Positions 8,936 to 17,952 of a DNA stretch of 64,000 bases are shown here, piece after piece. The notes under the pieces were generated by a model, which did no database searches, had not been told where the DNA came from, and saw only the letters and a list, made by a program, of their open reading frames with translations. Numbering within the stretch: the stretch's first letter is position 1; every line of letters starts with the position of its first letter. The DNA is from DTWD01 sp963662965 (GTDB taxonomy: Bacteria > Acidobacteriota > Vicinamibacteria > Vicinamibacterales > UBA8438): contig OY759970.1 in NCBI GenBank assembly GCA_963662965.1, forward strand, positions 4,340,001 to 4,404,000, read 5' to 3'. The position numbers were made by a program, and so were the translations under genes.

Positions 8936-10090
8936 TTACGCCTTGGCGGCCGGGACGGTGGTCCCTTCGCTCTTCTCCACACCGGTGCCGGTAACGTGCG
9001 CGTAACGGATACGCGTCGTCCCTTTCTTCTTTTCCGCCCACTCGATGTAGCCGGCAGGATCCTTCTTGTGGTGCTCCCACGGGCTATCGTTGTTCTCGAA
9101 TTCCAGCTCGTCGACCATGACGATGCACTCTTTGACCGGGCAGACCAGCGCGCACTTGTGACACCCGGTGCACACTTCGTAGTTGACGTCGTACAACCCG
9201 TCATCCGTGGGATCGAAGCACTCATCCGGACAGTCGGCCCAGCAGAGGGTGCATTTGATACACAAATCGAATCGTACGACCGGGCGTTCGGTCTTGGACG
9301 TGCCGTGCTTGAACCCCTCGTTACGGTTTTGGCCGCGTGGCCCCAACTCGAATCCGCGCTTGACCGCAGGGATCACGACGCCGCCCTCTTCGAACTCGTG
9401 CCACTTCGGCAGCACCGGGATCTCGTGGGGCCACTTGATGCCCTGGTCGGGATTGACCACCTTGATTCGGTGCAGCGTCGCGTCGTAGGCCTCCCGCGCC
9501 GCGCGCGCGCGGTGCTCGTCCTTGGTCTTCTCCAACAGGTACTCTTCGACCGCCTCAATGGCGATGACGCCCGGATCGACGGCCGCGATCGCCCCGAGGC
9601 ACCGCTCGCGCGTCAGGTCGTCCTTGAAGACCCATAGCCCGGCCAGGCTCGCGTCCCCGTCCAGCCTCGCCAAGCGATAGGGAAACGGCTTCTTGGCTGT
9701 GAAGCTGAGCAGGTCATCATGCTCGCGGCGGGTGACCATAAGCAGACAGCCCTTGTGACCGACCTTTTCGTTAATCGGCCGGATGCCATGCCAGCCCCAG
9801 GGCTCGACGCCCTTGGCCATCGTGTCATCGATCACCAGGGAGACATCGGCTTCGGCGATGTCCAGGCTCGCCCCGCACTCGGCCTCCAGCTCCTCCTCGG
9901 ACAGATCGGGCGAGACGAAGGCGAAGTACTTGCAGGGGATCCCGTTGCGCTCAGGTGCGTCGCTGTAGCGGCCATTCGAGAAGGCGATCTTGCCCATCCG
10001 GCTGGCAATCATCACGATGTCGCTTCCGATGTACTTGCCGAGACTCTTCTGGAAAATCCCTCGATATTGGACCTCTACGCGCTTGATCAT
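8936..10090 (-). CDS. 2-oxoacid:ferredoxin oxidoreductase, fused gamma-delta subunit
   Basis: An approximately 384-residue fusion. Residues 1-190 form the gamma (catalytic-domain) subunit (MIKRVEVQYRGIFQKSLGKY). A linker follows, then a delta-type ferredoxin domain with two [4Fe-4S] motifs, CIKCTLCWADCPDECF and CTGCHKCALVCPVKECI. An upstream ATG at 10114 is in frame, but AAAGG is 7 nt before the ATG at 10090, which I take as the start. It is first in the operon, so electrons would pass from the TPP site to this subunit and then to soluble ferredoxin. Gamma and delta are separate proteins in many archaea; the fusion with a long C-terminal extension is less common. Confidence 0.92.
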   Translation of the reverse strand: MIKRVEVQYRGIFQKSLGKYIGSDIVMIASRMGKIAFSNGRYSDAPERNGIPCKYFAFVSPDLSEEELEAECGASLDIAEADVSLVIDDTMAKGVEPWGWHGIRPINEKVGHKGCLLMVTRREHDDLLSFTAKKPFPYRLARLDGDASLAGLWVFKDDLTRERCLGAIAAVDPGVIAIEAVEEYLLEKTKDEHRARAAREAYDATLHRIKVVNPDQGIKWPHEIPVLPKWHEFEEGGVVIPAVKRGFELGPRGQNRNEGFKHGTSKTERPVVRFDLCIKCTLCWADCPDECFDPTDDGLYDVNYEVCTGCHKCALVCPVKECIVMVDELEFENNDSPWEHHKKDPAGYIEWAEKKKGTTRIRYAHVTGTGVEKSEGTTVPAAKA

Positions 10091-10287
10091 GCAGCTACCT
10101 TTCAGAATGCCCAAATTATTGGGGCATAGGAACCGCCCAGTCTATTCCGACCGTCTCTACGCTGGCAAGCAGAATCCGTTCGGGCTGGCTACCGAAGTTT
10201 CAATTCGAAATCGTGAGAGCCGATCGCCTTGTGAATCTCGAACATACTCACGTTGTCCCAGTGCTCAAAGAGCTTCGCGTCGACGAC

Positions 10288-10615
10288 TCACCAGAAGTGC
10301 GTCTCGGTCCACGCCACCGGCTTTCCCGTCGGAGGCTGTCCCATGAACGTCCCCTGGTGGGTCCCGCCGTCTACGGCCACAGCCATCGCGATCCAGTGGC
10401 CATCTGCGATCTCGGTGATGACGTGATATCTCAGGTCGGGAAACGCCTTTCGGGCCGCCATCATCGCCTTCAACAGACCGGCGCGGTCTGGCGTTTCCAA
10501 GATCGGCATGTCGTCGACGAAATCTGGCGCGCAGATCTCTTCTGCACCGCCAGGTTGCCGTTGCCCATGACCTCCTGGCACAGCCGCCGAATAGCCGCTC
10601 TGTCTTGTGGCTCAT
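10288..10615 (-). pseudogene. SnoaL-like ester cyclase gene, frameshifted
   Basis: The C-terminal frame (EEICAPDFVDD, LRYHVITEIADGHWIA, GTFMGQPPTGKPV, WTETHFW) is a typical SnoaL/NTF2-like polyketide-cyclase fold protein. Its expected N-terminus (RAAIRRLCQEVMGNGNLAV) lies in a different frame, with the break near 10530 in GCGGTGCAGAAGAG. The only ATG (10615, overlapping the malic enzyme TGA as ATGA) lies in the third frame. At least two indels are thus needed for a continuous 100-110 residue protein. It could be a real pseudogene or assembly error in a low-coverage genome. The shifted C-terminal ORF alone starts only at a weak internal codon. Confidence 0.65.
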
Positions 10616-12051
10616 AGGGGCGCCTCGGTCGTGACCTGTTTCCATTCACGCCGGGCGACGCCGCTCTCGACCGCGGCGCTGGCAATCGCCTGCGCCACCG
10701 CCTGTACGACCGCCTTGTTGAAGACGCTCGGAATGATGTAGTCCTCGCTCAGCTCGTCCGGCTGGATCACTTTCGCAATGGCGTGGGCCGCCGCGCGCTT
10801 CATCTCGGCGTTGATGGTGGAGGCGCGGCAATCAAGGGCGCCTCGAAAGACACCGGGAAACGCCAGCACATTGTTGATCTGATTGGGGTAGTCCGATCGC
10901 CCGGTCGCCATGATGCGAACATGCGGCGCGGCTTCTTCCGGCATGATCTCGGGCGTCGGATTGGCCATGGCGAAGACGATCGGATCACGGTTCATCTTCT
11001 TGAGCATCGGTACGGTCAGGACGCCCGGACCCGAGAGGCCGACAAAGACGTCAGCGCCGTCGATGACGTCCGACAGCGTGCCGCGCTCGCCGTTCGGATT
11101 GGTATGCTCCGCGTACCACTTCTTCATGAAATTCATATGGTCGGTGCGTCCCTGATAGATCGCTCCGACGCGGTCGCACCCGATGATGTTCGTGACGCCG
11201 TGATCCATGTAGATCTTGCTCACCGCGACGCCCGAGGCACCGACGCCGCTGAATACCACCTTGAGGTCTCCAGGCTCCTTCTTGACGATCCGGAGTGCGT
11301 TAATGAGCGGCGCCAGCGTGACGATGGCCGTGCCGTGCTGGTCGTCATGAAACACGGGGATATCGAGTCGCTCTTGCAGCCGCTGCTCGATCTCGAAACA
11401 GCGCGGCGCCGCGATGTCTTCCAGGTTGATGCCCCCGAACACCGGCGCGAGGCGTGCGACCGTTTCGACGATCTCGTCGGTATCCGTGGTGTCGAGCGCG
11501 AGCGGAAACGCATCGACCTTGGCAAACTCCTTAAAGAGCGCGCACTTGCCTTCCATGACCGGGAGCGCCGCCGCGGGGCCGATGTTTCCGAGGCCGAGAA
11601 CCGCCGTGCCGTCGGTGACGACTGCCACCATGTTTTTCTTGACGGTCAGCGTGTAGGCCGCGTCGGGCGTGTCGTGGATCGCCATGCAGACCCGGGCCAC
11701 ACCCGGCGTGTACGCCATCGAAAGATCATCACGGGTCCGGATCGGGGCGCGACTAACAACCTCGATTTTCCCGCCCAAGTGGAGCAGAAACGTCCGGTCC
11801 GATTGGTGGAGCAGGATGAAGCCGTCGAGGGCGCGAATGGCGTCGAGGACTTCTGCCGCATGCTGGTCATCGCGGCAATTGATCGTCAGGTCGCGGGTCA
11901 TCCGACCTTGGTGGGCCGACACCAGGTCGATGGCGCCGATATCGCCCCCGTGACGGCCGATCTCGGACGTCAGGCGACCGAGCATTCCGGAGTCGTTCGA
12001 GAACTCGACCCGCACGGTGATGCTATAGCTCGCGCTCGGGGCATTCCCCAT
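10612..12051 (-). CDS. NAD(P)-dependent malic enzyme with N-terminal ACT domain
   Basis: A 479-residue enzyme decarboxylating malate to pyruvate. Residues 5-85 are an ACT regulatory domain (SYSITVRVEFSNDSGMLGRL). The catalytic part has YTPGVARVC, GTAVLGLGNIGP, the metal-site segment HDDQHGTAIV and the Rossmann segment VFSGVGASGVAV. There is no C-terminal phosphotransacetylase domain. The frame is open to 12210, but the upstream part is arginine-rich junk containing a GC-rich repeat fragment. The ATG at 12051 with GAGGAG upstream is the sensible start. With PEP carboxykinase and oxoacid oxidoreductase elsewhere in the window it fits C3/C4 interconversion; the ACT domain suggests allosteric control. 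Confidence 0.95.
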   Translation of the reverse strand: MGNAPSASYSITVRVEFSNDSGMLGRLTSEIGRHGGDIGAIDLVSAHQGRMTRDLTINCRDDQHAAEVLDAIRALDGFILLHQSDRTFLLHLGGKIEVVSRAPIRTRDDLSMAYTPGVARVCMAIHDTPDAAYTLTVKKNMVAVVTDGTAVLGLGNIGPAAALPVMEGKCALFKEFAKVDAFPLALDTTDTDEIVETVARLAPVFGGINLEDIAAPRCFEIEQRLQERLDIPVFHDDQHGTAIVTLAPLINALRIVKKEPGDLKVVFSGVGASGVAVSKIYMDHGVTNIIGCDRVGAIYQGRTDHMNFMKKWYAEHTNPNGERGTLSDVIDGADVFVGLSGPGVLTVPMLKKMNRDPIVFAMANPTPEIMPEEAAPHVRIMATGRSDYPNQINNVLAFPGVFRGALDCRASTINAEMKRAAAHAIAKVIQPDELSEDYIIPSVFNKAVVQAVAQAIASAAVESGVARREWKQVTTEAPL

Positions 12052-12101
12052 AATCTGCGGTCTCCTCACTAGACGGGGCTGCGCCCCGAACCGGTGCGCA
12101 G

Positions 12102-13178
12102 CTACGCAATGCCAGCCCCCTGCACGCCGACGTAAACGGAATAGAGCGACTGGCTCGCGGCCATGAACAGGCGATTGCGTCGCGTCCCGCCGAAGCAGAC
12201 ATTGGCGCACCGTTCCGGAAGCCGGATGACGCCGATCACGTCGCCGTCGGGCGCAATGATCTGCACCCCCGGCACGGCGCCCGTCCAGACGTTACCCTCG
12301 ACGTCACAGCGCATCCCGTCGGCAGCCGAGCCGGCGCTCGGATCGCCCGGCACGCTGAGGGTCGCGTGCGTGCGTCCGTGGCGGAGCGACGTGCCGTCGA
12401 TATCCCACACTTTGATTTCTCGCCCGCTACCGGTATCGGCAACATAGAGGCGGTCATAGTCGGGTGAGAAACAGAGCCCGTTGGGCGCTCCAATCTCGTC
12501 CGTGAGCTTGGTGATGGCGCCGGTCGACCCGTCGACGCGGTAGACCGACAGCGGGAGCTCGGATTCCGCCGGCAGACCCTCGTAGTTGCCTCGGATACCA
12601 TACGGGGGGTCGGTGAACCACATGCTCCGGTCGGGATGGACGACGACGTCGTTTGGTGAATTCAGTCGCTTGCCGTCGTACCGATCGGCGATGACGGTCA
12701 CCTCACCCGAGTGCTCGTATCGCGCGACGCGCCGGCCGCTGTGCTCGCAGGAGAGTTGGCGGCCCTCGTAGTCGAAGGTGTTGCCGTTGCTGTGACCAGA
12801 CGGGCGCCGAAACACACTCACGTGCCCGTCCTCTTCGAGCCAGCGGAGCTGCCGGTTGTTGGGGATATCACTCAAGACCAGGAAGCGTCCGCTCCCGTTC
12901 CAGGCCGGGCCCTCCGCCCACAGTGTCCCGGTGTAGTGGCGGCGAATCGGGGTGTTGAAGAGGATGTACCGCCGAAACCGTTGATCGAGCGGAAGGATGT
13001 CGGGATCGGGATAAGCGAGCGGCGATTCACCCGACCAATCACGCGGCTCGTACGGCGGCAGCGTGTCCCGTTGGCCTCGGGCCAGCGCGGGTGCGACGGC
13101 GGTCGAGAACAGCGTCGCACCGAGGAACGCGCGGCGCGTGACGGGTGCAGAGAATCGACGGGCGGGTGAGCTGTTCAT
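12102..13178 (-). CDS. Tat-exported SMP-30/gluconolactonase-like protein
   Basis: A 358-residue protein with a twin-arginine signal (TRRAFLGATLFSTAVAPALA, residues 14-33). The mature six-bladed propeller shows the SMP-30 metal-site pattern: Glu in AEGPAW, Asn in NSPNDVVVHP and the Asp in SPDYDRLYVADTG. These are known divalent-metal ligands in lactonases of this family. Substrate is unknown; sugar lactones are the usual guess. It is separated from the malic enzyme by about 50 bp that contain a fragment of the GC-rich repeat. Confidence 0.92.
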   Translation of the reverse strand: MNSSPARRFSAPVTRRAFLGATLFSTAVAPALARGQRDTLPPYEPRDWSGESPLAYPDPDILPLDQRFRRYILFNTPIRRHYTGTLWAEGPAWNGSGRFLVLSDIPNNRQLRWLEEDGHVSVFRRPSGHSNGNTFDYEGRQLSCEHSGRRVARYEHSGEVTVIADRYDGKRLNSPNDVVVHPDRSMWFTDPPYGIRGNYEGLPAESELPLSVYRVDGSTGAITKLTDEIGAPNGLCFSPDYDRLYVADTGSGREIKVWDIDGTSLRHGRTHATLSVPGDPSAGSAADGMRCDVEGNVWTGAVPGVQIIAPDGDVIGVIRLPERCANVCFGGTRRNRLFMAASQSLYSVYVGVQGAGIA

Positions 13179-13279
13179 GTCGGAGACTTATACCATAGAG
13201 GATGTCATTAGTTACGGCGGGACGGCGGCGAGAAGGGAACCGAGGGCTGTTTGACGCAGCCTCCACGTCGCGACTCGGT

Positions 13280-14269
13280 CTACCGCTCCGCCGCGCGCGC
13301 CCCCCGAAGGATGTTGAGGAGGCCGTAGTTGCCTTCGTGACAGGCGTACTCGAACATCGGCCCCGACGTGACGCCACGTGAGGCGTGGTCTGTCGTCATC
13401 GGCACCAACGCGGTCCACGGGTGCGTGAACATCGCGGGATCGGTCATCGTGAACTCGTAGTCGAGCGTCTGCTCATCCACGCGGGTAAATCGCTCCACCA
13501 GCGTCAGGCTCGGTCTGGCGCCGCGCCAGGTCGCGCGCCAGAGGTCACCCCTCCGGTCGGCGAAGCTGGTCGTCTCGACGACAAGGGTGTCGCCCTCCCA
13601 GCGGCCGCGGGCGTCACCGAGCCACTGGCCGACATGCGACGGCACGTGGTCGCCGCCGTCAATCGGGATCAGCCGATATTCGTGGAACATCTCGTTCAGC
13701 ATCGCCACCCATCCTGGCGACTGCAGGATGTGATAGTTCATGTTGTAGCCCTGCAGCGGGACGAACGGGAGACCGTCGGTCAGGCATCGCTCGCCGGTGT
13801 CGGCGTCGACCCACGACTCGAATGGGCCGACGCCGTACTTGGCCGAATCGGCCTCGAGGCGTGCGCGGCCGGCCGGGGTCCACGGGATGCGTCCATCTGG
13901 CGGGTCGACGATGAGCGAGGTGCGCCGATCGCCGGTGACGACCTTGCCGCTGTCCATCCAGAATTGGTTGTAGGCGCCGACGTTCCCGAGGACGAATCGG
14001 TCGGAGGCGTCGCGTTGCTCGGCTGAGGTCGTCTCGAACGCCGCCGCTTCCTCACTGGTCAGCACATCCTTCCCGTCGAAGGCCGTCGGGCGCTCCACCG
14101 GCGTCAGCGTCGCATTGGTCCAGATGCCCTGAATGTCCGGATGACCGTCGGCGGTCCTGGGTGCCGTCCAGTTGGACGACTGAGCCGACGCGACCAGAGG
14201 GATCGACGCAACGGCGAGAGTGGCGGTCGCGACGCGAAGCGCGGTACGGCGACGACTCGTCATGCTCAC
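13280..14269 (-). CDS. Secreted CHEGNY-family protein, copy 1
   Basis: A 329-residue secreted protein whose signal peptide ends near ASAQS. I use 'CHEGNY family' as a local label. The mature part begins NWTAPRTADGHPDIQGIW and shares with four other genes here the blocks VDPPDGR, GERCL, HEYRLIPIDG, GDARGRWEGDTLVVETTSF, LVERFTRVD and FEYACHEGNYG. The conserved Cys of ERC and the Cys and His of ACHEGNY could form a disulfide or metal site. No enzyme family is recognised. The first residues read GTG-AGC-ATG: GGAGG is 7 nt before the GTG (14269) and 13 before the ATG (14263), so either start is possible. Confidence 0.88.
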   Translation of the reverse strand: MSMTSRRRTALRVATATLAVASIPLVASAQSSNWTAPRTADGHPDIQGIWTNATLTPVERPTAFDGKDVLTSEEAAAFETTSAEQRDASDRFVLGNVGAYNQFWMDSGKVVTGDRRTSLIVDPPDGRIPWTPAGRARLEADSAKYGVGPFESWVDADTGERCLTDGLPFVPLQGYNMNYHILQSPGWVAMLNEMFHEYRLIPIDGGDHVPSHVGQWLGDARGRWEGDTLVVETTSFADRRGDLWRATWRGARPSLTLVERFTRVDEQTLDYEFTMTDPAMFTHPWTALVPMTTDHASRGVTSGPMFEYACHEGNYGLLNILRGARAAER

Positions 14270-14296
14270 GTGGGGGCCTCCAATCCTGAGCGGTCC

Positions 14297-15313
14297 CTAC
14301 TGGCTGCCCGCTTCCTGTGCCTCCTTGTGACGCGCGCCGGCGAGAATGCCTTCCATCCCGATATTGCCCTCGTGGCACGCGTACTCGTAGATGGCGTCCT
14401 CGCTTCGGCGAAGCGGAATCATCGCGGACCACGGCTCCGCCCACGTCGTCGGGTCGTTCACGGTGACCTCATACTGGAGGACGCTCTCACTCACACGCGT
14501 GAACCGCTCCGTCACCTCGAGATGTTCGGCCGCGCCCATGAAGTTCGCATACGGCGAGTAGTTCTTCGTCTCGACGACGAGCGTGTCGCCGTCCCAGTAC
14601 CCGCGGGAGTCGCCGAGCCAGAGGCGAATGCTGTCGTCCACGTGCGGCCGTCCATCGATCGGGATGATGCGCGCGTCGTGCGCCATTTCCATCTGGATGA
14701 CGACGTGGTCGGGCGTCTGCAACAGCTGGTAGTAGCTGTTGTAGCCGGCGCCCAGTCGCGGCGCGCCGAAGCTGAGGCACCGCTCGCCGAGGCTCCGGTC
14801 ATCGGTCCAGACGGCATGTCGCTGGCGCTTCATCGAATAAGCGGACGCCCGCATCTGCGCCGCCTGCGTGCGCGCCGGGAGCCGGCCGTTTGGCGGATCG
14901 TTGATCAGCGATGTCCGGTTGTCCCAGTCGCGTTCGACCATCCAGAACTGGTTGTAGTTTCCGGTCGCGCGATCCCGCGAGCTGAACTCCTCGATCTCCT
15001 CCAGCGCCGCGGTGAAGACGGAGTCGCCAAAGGCGGCGTCGCCTCCGTCGAGCGCGAAGAGCTCGGCCGCGCGCGACTGGATCGCCGACAGCTCTTCGTC
15101 CGTCAGATGCTCGCGCTCCCCGAGGACCTCTGGCCGCTGCAGCGGCGTCGCGTTGTTATTGGCCCAGACGCCCTGGAGGTCGGGCTGTCCGAACGACGTG
15201 CGTGGGGCCGTCCACTCGCCGGGCGCGGAGCCTTGGGCGGCGACAGGTCCCGCGCTCAGGACGACTACCGAGACTGCGACCATCGTGATCAACGCTGTGC
15301 GAACGGTTCTCAC
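14297..15313 (-). CDS. Secreted CHEGNY-family protein, copy 2
   Basis: A secreted protein of about 338 residues. The start is chosen as the GTG at 15313 because AGGAGG lies 6 nt upstream; a TTG at 15331 is inside that ribosome binding region. The signal peptide is hydrophobic and ends VAAQG. The mature start WTAPRTSFGQPDLQGVW and blocks NDPPNGR, GERCL, HDARIIPIDGR, GDSRGYWDGDTLVVETKNY and YEYACHEGNIG match the family. A gap of 27 bp separates it from copy 1, so the two probably form an operon. Function is unknown. Confidence 0.88.
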   Translation of the reverse strand: MRTVRTALITMVAVSVVVLSAGPVAAQGSAPGEWTAPRTSFGQPDLQGVWANNNATPLQRPEVLGEREHLTDEELSAIQSRAAELFALDGGDAAFGDSVFTAALEEIEEFSSRDRATGNYNQFWMVERDWDNRTSLINDPPNGRLPARTQAAQMRASAYSMKRQRHAVWTDDRSLGERCLSFGAPRLGAGYNSYYQLLQTPDHVVIQMEMAHDARIIPIDGRPHVDDSIRLWLGDSRGYWDGDTLVVETKNYSPYANFMGAAEHLEVTERFTRVSESVLQYEVTVNDPTTWAEPWSAMIPLRRSEDAIYEYACHEGNIGMEGILAGARHKEAQEAGSQ

Positions 15314-15444
15314 CGGACACCTCCTCGACAAAACGGGAACGGTGCGAAGGGACGTGGTGAATGTCGGCTAAGTTAATGTATGCCTGAGGTTAAGGATAGC
15401 ACCGGGGGCCGCGCCTGTCACTGGCTCCTGCCGTTGCGACGGTT

Positions 15445-16317
15445 CTACCGCCGTTCGACGAACGAGACCACCTTCAACATCCCGGTGTCGAGATCCTCGC
15501 CCATCATCGAATTCACGCTCCCGTGGGTGCGGTTCTCGATCTCGATGACGCCAGCCTCGTTGCCGTTTGCGACCAGCTGTGCGGCCAGACGCTGGTTTTG
15601 CTCACGCCGCCAATCATCGTCGCCGTCAGCGTAGATGAACAGCATCGGCGGCTTGTTGGATCCGATGTACGGCGTCACCGACGCCTCGCGCCAGACGGCT
15701 TCATCGGTGCCCCAGGCCGTCTTGGGCCGGCTCGGGGCAACGTCATGGTCCTCGACGAAGAGGAAGGGGCTGATCGGAATCGCGCCGCGAATGTCCGATA
15801 ACGCGAGCCGGTGCGCCGCGAGATACTGCGGGTTGAGTGCCATCAACGCCGCCAAATACGCCCCGGCGGAATGACCCGAGACGAAGACGCGGTTGGGGTC
15901 GCCGCCGTAGTCGGCGATGTGTCGTTTGGTCCACGCAAACGCGGCCGCGGCGTCCTCGACATGTGCCGGGTGCATCACGCGCGGCGACAGGCGGTAGTTT
16001 GCCGTGACGAGTCCGATTCCCCGCGCCGCGAGCTGCTGCGCTAGGCCTTCGCCAATCGCCTTGGTCCCGTTCTGCAGCGCGCCACCGTGGAAGTAGACGA
16101 CCACCGGTGCGTTGGCGGCGCCTTCGGGCATGAAGATGTCGAGCTTGTCTTTGTGTTCGGCGTAGTCTTCGCCGGCGATGTAGTCGATGTCGCGGTGGGC
16201 CACGACCGCGAAGCTGTCACCGTTTTCAGCCGCGGCGGCCGTCGGCGGGAGGACGCCGATGACGCCCACGGACAGAAACACCGCACGCACGAGGGGGATG
16301 CGCGTTCTCGTCACCAC
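15445..16317 (-). CDS. Secreted alpha/beta hydrolase (carboxylesterase-like)
   Basis: About 290 residues with a signal peptide ending near TAAAAEN. It has the esterase-lipase order HGGAL (oxyanion hole), GHSAGAYLA (nucleophile Ser), an acid candidate in YADGDDDW and a His candidate in RTHGSVN. This resembles hormone-sensitive-lipase or feruloyl-esterase-like acylhydrolases. GGAGG sits 5 nt before the GTG at 16317, so I start there rather than at the ATGs at 16329/16332, one of which overlaps the ribosome binding site. It lies upstream of and parallel to CHEGNY copies 1 and 2. Confidence 0.92.
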   Translation of the reverse strand: MVTRTRIPLVRAVFLSVGVIGVLPPTAAAAENGDSFAVVAHRDIDYIAGEDYAEHKDKLDIFMPEGAANAPVVVYFHGGALQNGTKAIGEGLAQQLAARGIGLVTANYRLSPRVMHPAHVEDAAAAFAWTKRHIADYGGDPNRVFVSGHSAGAYLAALMALNPQYLAAHRLALSDIRGAIPISPFLFVEDHDVAPSRPKTAWGTDEAVWREASVTPYIGSNKPPMLFIYADGDDDWRREQNQRLAAQLVANGNEAGVIEIENRTHGSVNSMMGEDLDTGMLKVVSFVERR

Positions 16318-16334
16318 TAACACCTCCATCATTC

Positions 16335-16427
16335 ATCGGGGCTGACTGCCCCGAACCCCGTCGCGGTCACTCGCGGGGGCCCCATGCCCCGCTCCGTTCC
16401 CGCGGGGGCGCGCTGTGCGCGCCCTCC
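16335..16427 (-). repeat. GC-rich multi-hairpin intergenic repeat, copy B (inverted)
   Basis: Reverse-complement copy of the repeat described at 6025-6118. On the plus strand it begins GGGGCTGACTGCCCCGAACC and ends with a GCGCGC palindrome. It fills most of the divergent promoter region between the esterase and propeller copy 2. Confidence 0.8.
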
Positions 16428-16475
16428 CACCGCGCCCGGGCAATTGGTCTACGTATAGTATGTCCGGGGGGGCGA

Positions 16476-17840
16476 ATGATACGATCGCGACGTCTGTTTC
16501 CGTGCGCGCTGGTGTGGGCGTTCTGGGTGCTGGCGTGTGCGCCGCTGGAGGCCCAGCCACGGGCGGAGTGGCCGCAGTTTCGCGGCCTCACGGCTGGCGC
16601 TGCTGCGGACGACCCGTCGCTGCCGGACCAGTGGAGCACGACGGAGAACGTCGCCTGGTCGGTCGACATCCCGGGCCTGGGGTGGAGCTCGCCGATTATC
16701 GCCGGGGACCACATCTTCGTCACCTCAGCCATCAGCGCGGGTGAGGAGCGCCAACCGGTTCCCGGGCTGTATGACCCGGGTGAGGAGTTCGGGAAGACCC
16801 GTTCGGTCTCCGCCCACCGGTGGATGGTGTACGACATCGACTTCGAGACCGGCGCCCTGCGGTGGGCGCGCGAGGTCGAGGCGCTCGTCCCGCCCGAGCT
16901 CAAGCACATCAAGAACAGCTTCGCGTCGGAGACACCGGTGACCGACGGTCGGCGGGTGTACGTCTACTTCGGCAGCGTCGGCCTGGTCGCGGCGCTCAAT
17001 CTGAGCGGGGAAACGGTCTGGAGGGCCAACGTCGGCACGTTCAACGGTGGTCAGGAGTTCGGGACCGCCGCGTCGCCCGTACTCCACGACGGTCGGCTGT
17101 ATATCGTCAACGACAACACGACCGGCTCGTTCCTGGCGGCGTTGGACACCGCCACCGGCCAGGAGCGGTGGCGAGTCGTTCGGGACGAGACCGAGAACTG
17201 GTCGACACCGTTCGTCTGGGAGCACGACCGGCGGACGGAAATTGTGACGACCGGACGCCGCAAGATTCGATCGTATGACCTCGACGGCAATCAACTGTGG
17301 GAGCTCGGCGGAATGACCGCCAACGTCGTCCCGACGCCGTTTTCACACCACGGCCTGCTGTATCTCAGCTCGGGGTATCCGGGCGGGTTCCCGCGGCCGG
17401 TCTACGCGGTCCGGCCAGGGGCCTCGGGCGATATTTCCCTCGACACGGATGCCGGCGAAACGAGTAACGAATACATCGCCTGGTATCAGCCGCTCCTCGG
17501 CACCTACAGCACCTCGGCGCTGGTCTACGGCGACTACTACTACACGCTGCTCGACCGCGGTTTCTTACTCTGTCACGACGCGCGCACCGGCGAGGAGATC
17601 TACGGGCGCCAGCGCATCGCGCCGGGGCATGGATTCACGGCGTCGCCGTGGGCCTACAACGGCAAGGTGTTCGTGCTGAGCGAGGATGGTGACACCTACG
17701 TGATCCGTGCCGGAGCGTCGTTCGAGATTCTCCACACGAACTCGCTCGACCAGATGGCGCTGGCGACGCCGGCCATTGCTCGCGGCAGTCTCATTCTGCG
17801 CACGCAGTCGAAGCTCTACCGGATCACGATGGACGGTTGA
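16476..17840 (+). CDS. Secreted PQQ-like beta-propeller protein, copy 2
   Basis: 454 residues with a signal peptide (LFPCALVWAFWVLACAPLEA) and mature start EWPQFRGLTAGAAADDPSLP. The blades match copies at 2656-4020 and 23400-24788 block for block: NVAWSVDIPGLGWSSPI, SFASETPVTDGRRVYVYF, SPVLHDGRLYIVND, ENWSTPFVWEHD and ASPWAYNGKVFVLSEDGDTY. High similarity over the full length indicates duplication. No quinone-ring cysteines or heme motif were seen. A string of G residues just before the ATG serves as a weak Shine-Dalgarno. Function is unknown beyond being an exported propeller. Confidence 0.93.
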   Translation: MIRSRRLFPCALVWAFWVLACAPLEAQPRAEWPQFRGLTAGAAADDPSLPDQWSTTENVAWSVDIPGLGWSSPIIAGDHIFVTSAISAGEERQPVPGLYDPGEEFGKTRSVSAHRWMVYDIDFETGALRWAREVEALVPPELKHIKNSFASETPVTDGRRVYVYFGSVGLVAALNLSGETVWRANVGTFNGGQEFGTAASPVLHDGRLYIVNDNTTGSFLAALDTATGQERWRVVRDETENWSTPFVWEHDRRTEIVTTGRRKIRSYDLDGNQLWELGGMTANVVPTPFSHHGLLYLSSGYPGGFPRPVYAVRPGASGDISLDTDAGETSNEYIAWYQPLLGTYSTSALVYGDYYYTLLDRGFLLCHDARTGEEIYGRQRIAPGHGFTASPWAYNGKVFVLSEDGDTYVIRAGASFEILHTNSLDQMALATPAIARGSLILRTQSKLYRITMDG

Positions 17841-17952
17841 CTCGGATCACGGTGCTCATTCCGAGCCCGGCGCGTGTATAACTAGGCGGTAGCACTCGCC
17901 CCGGAGAACGAGCGGGTTTGCGCGCGCGGGGTTCGTTGGGAAAGGGACATCG

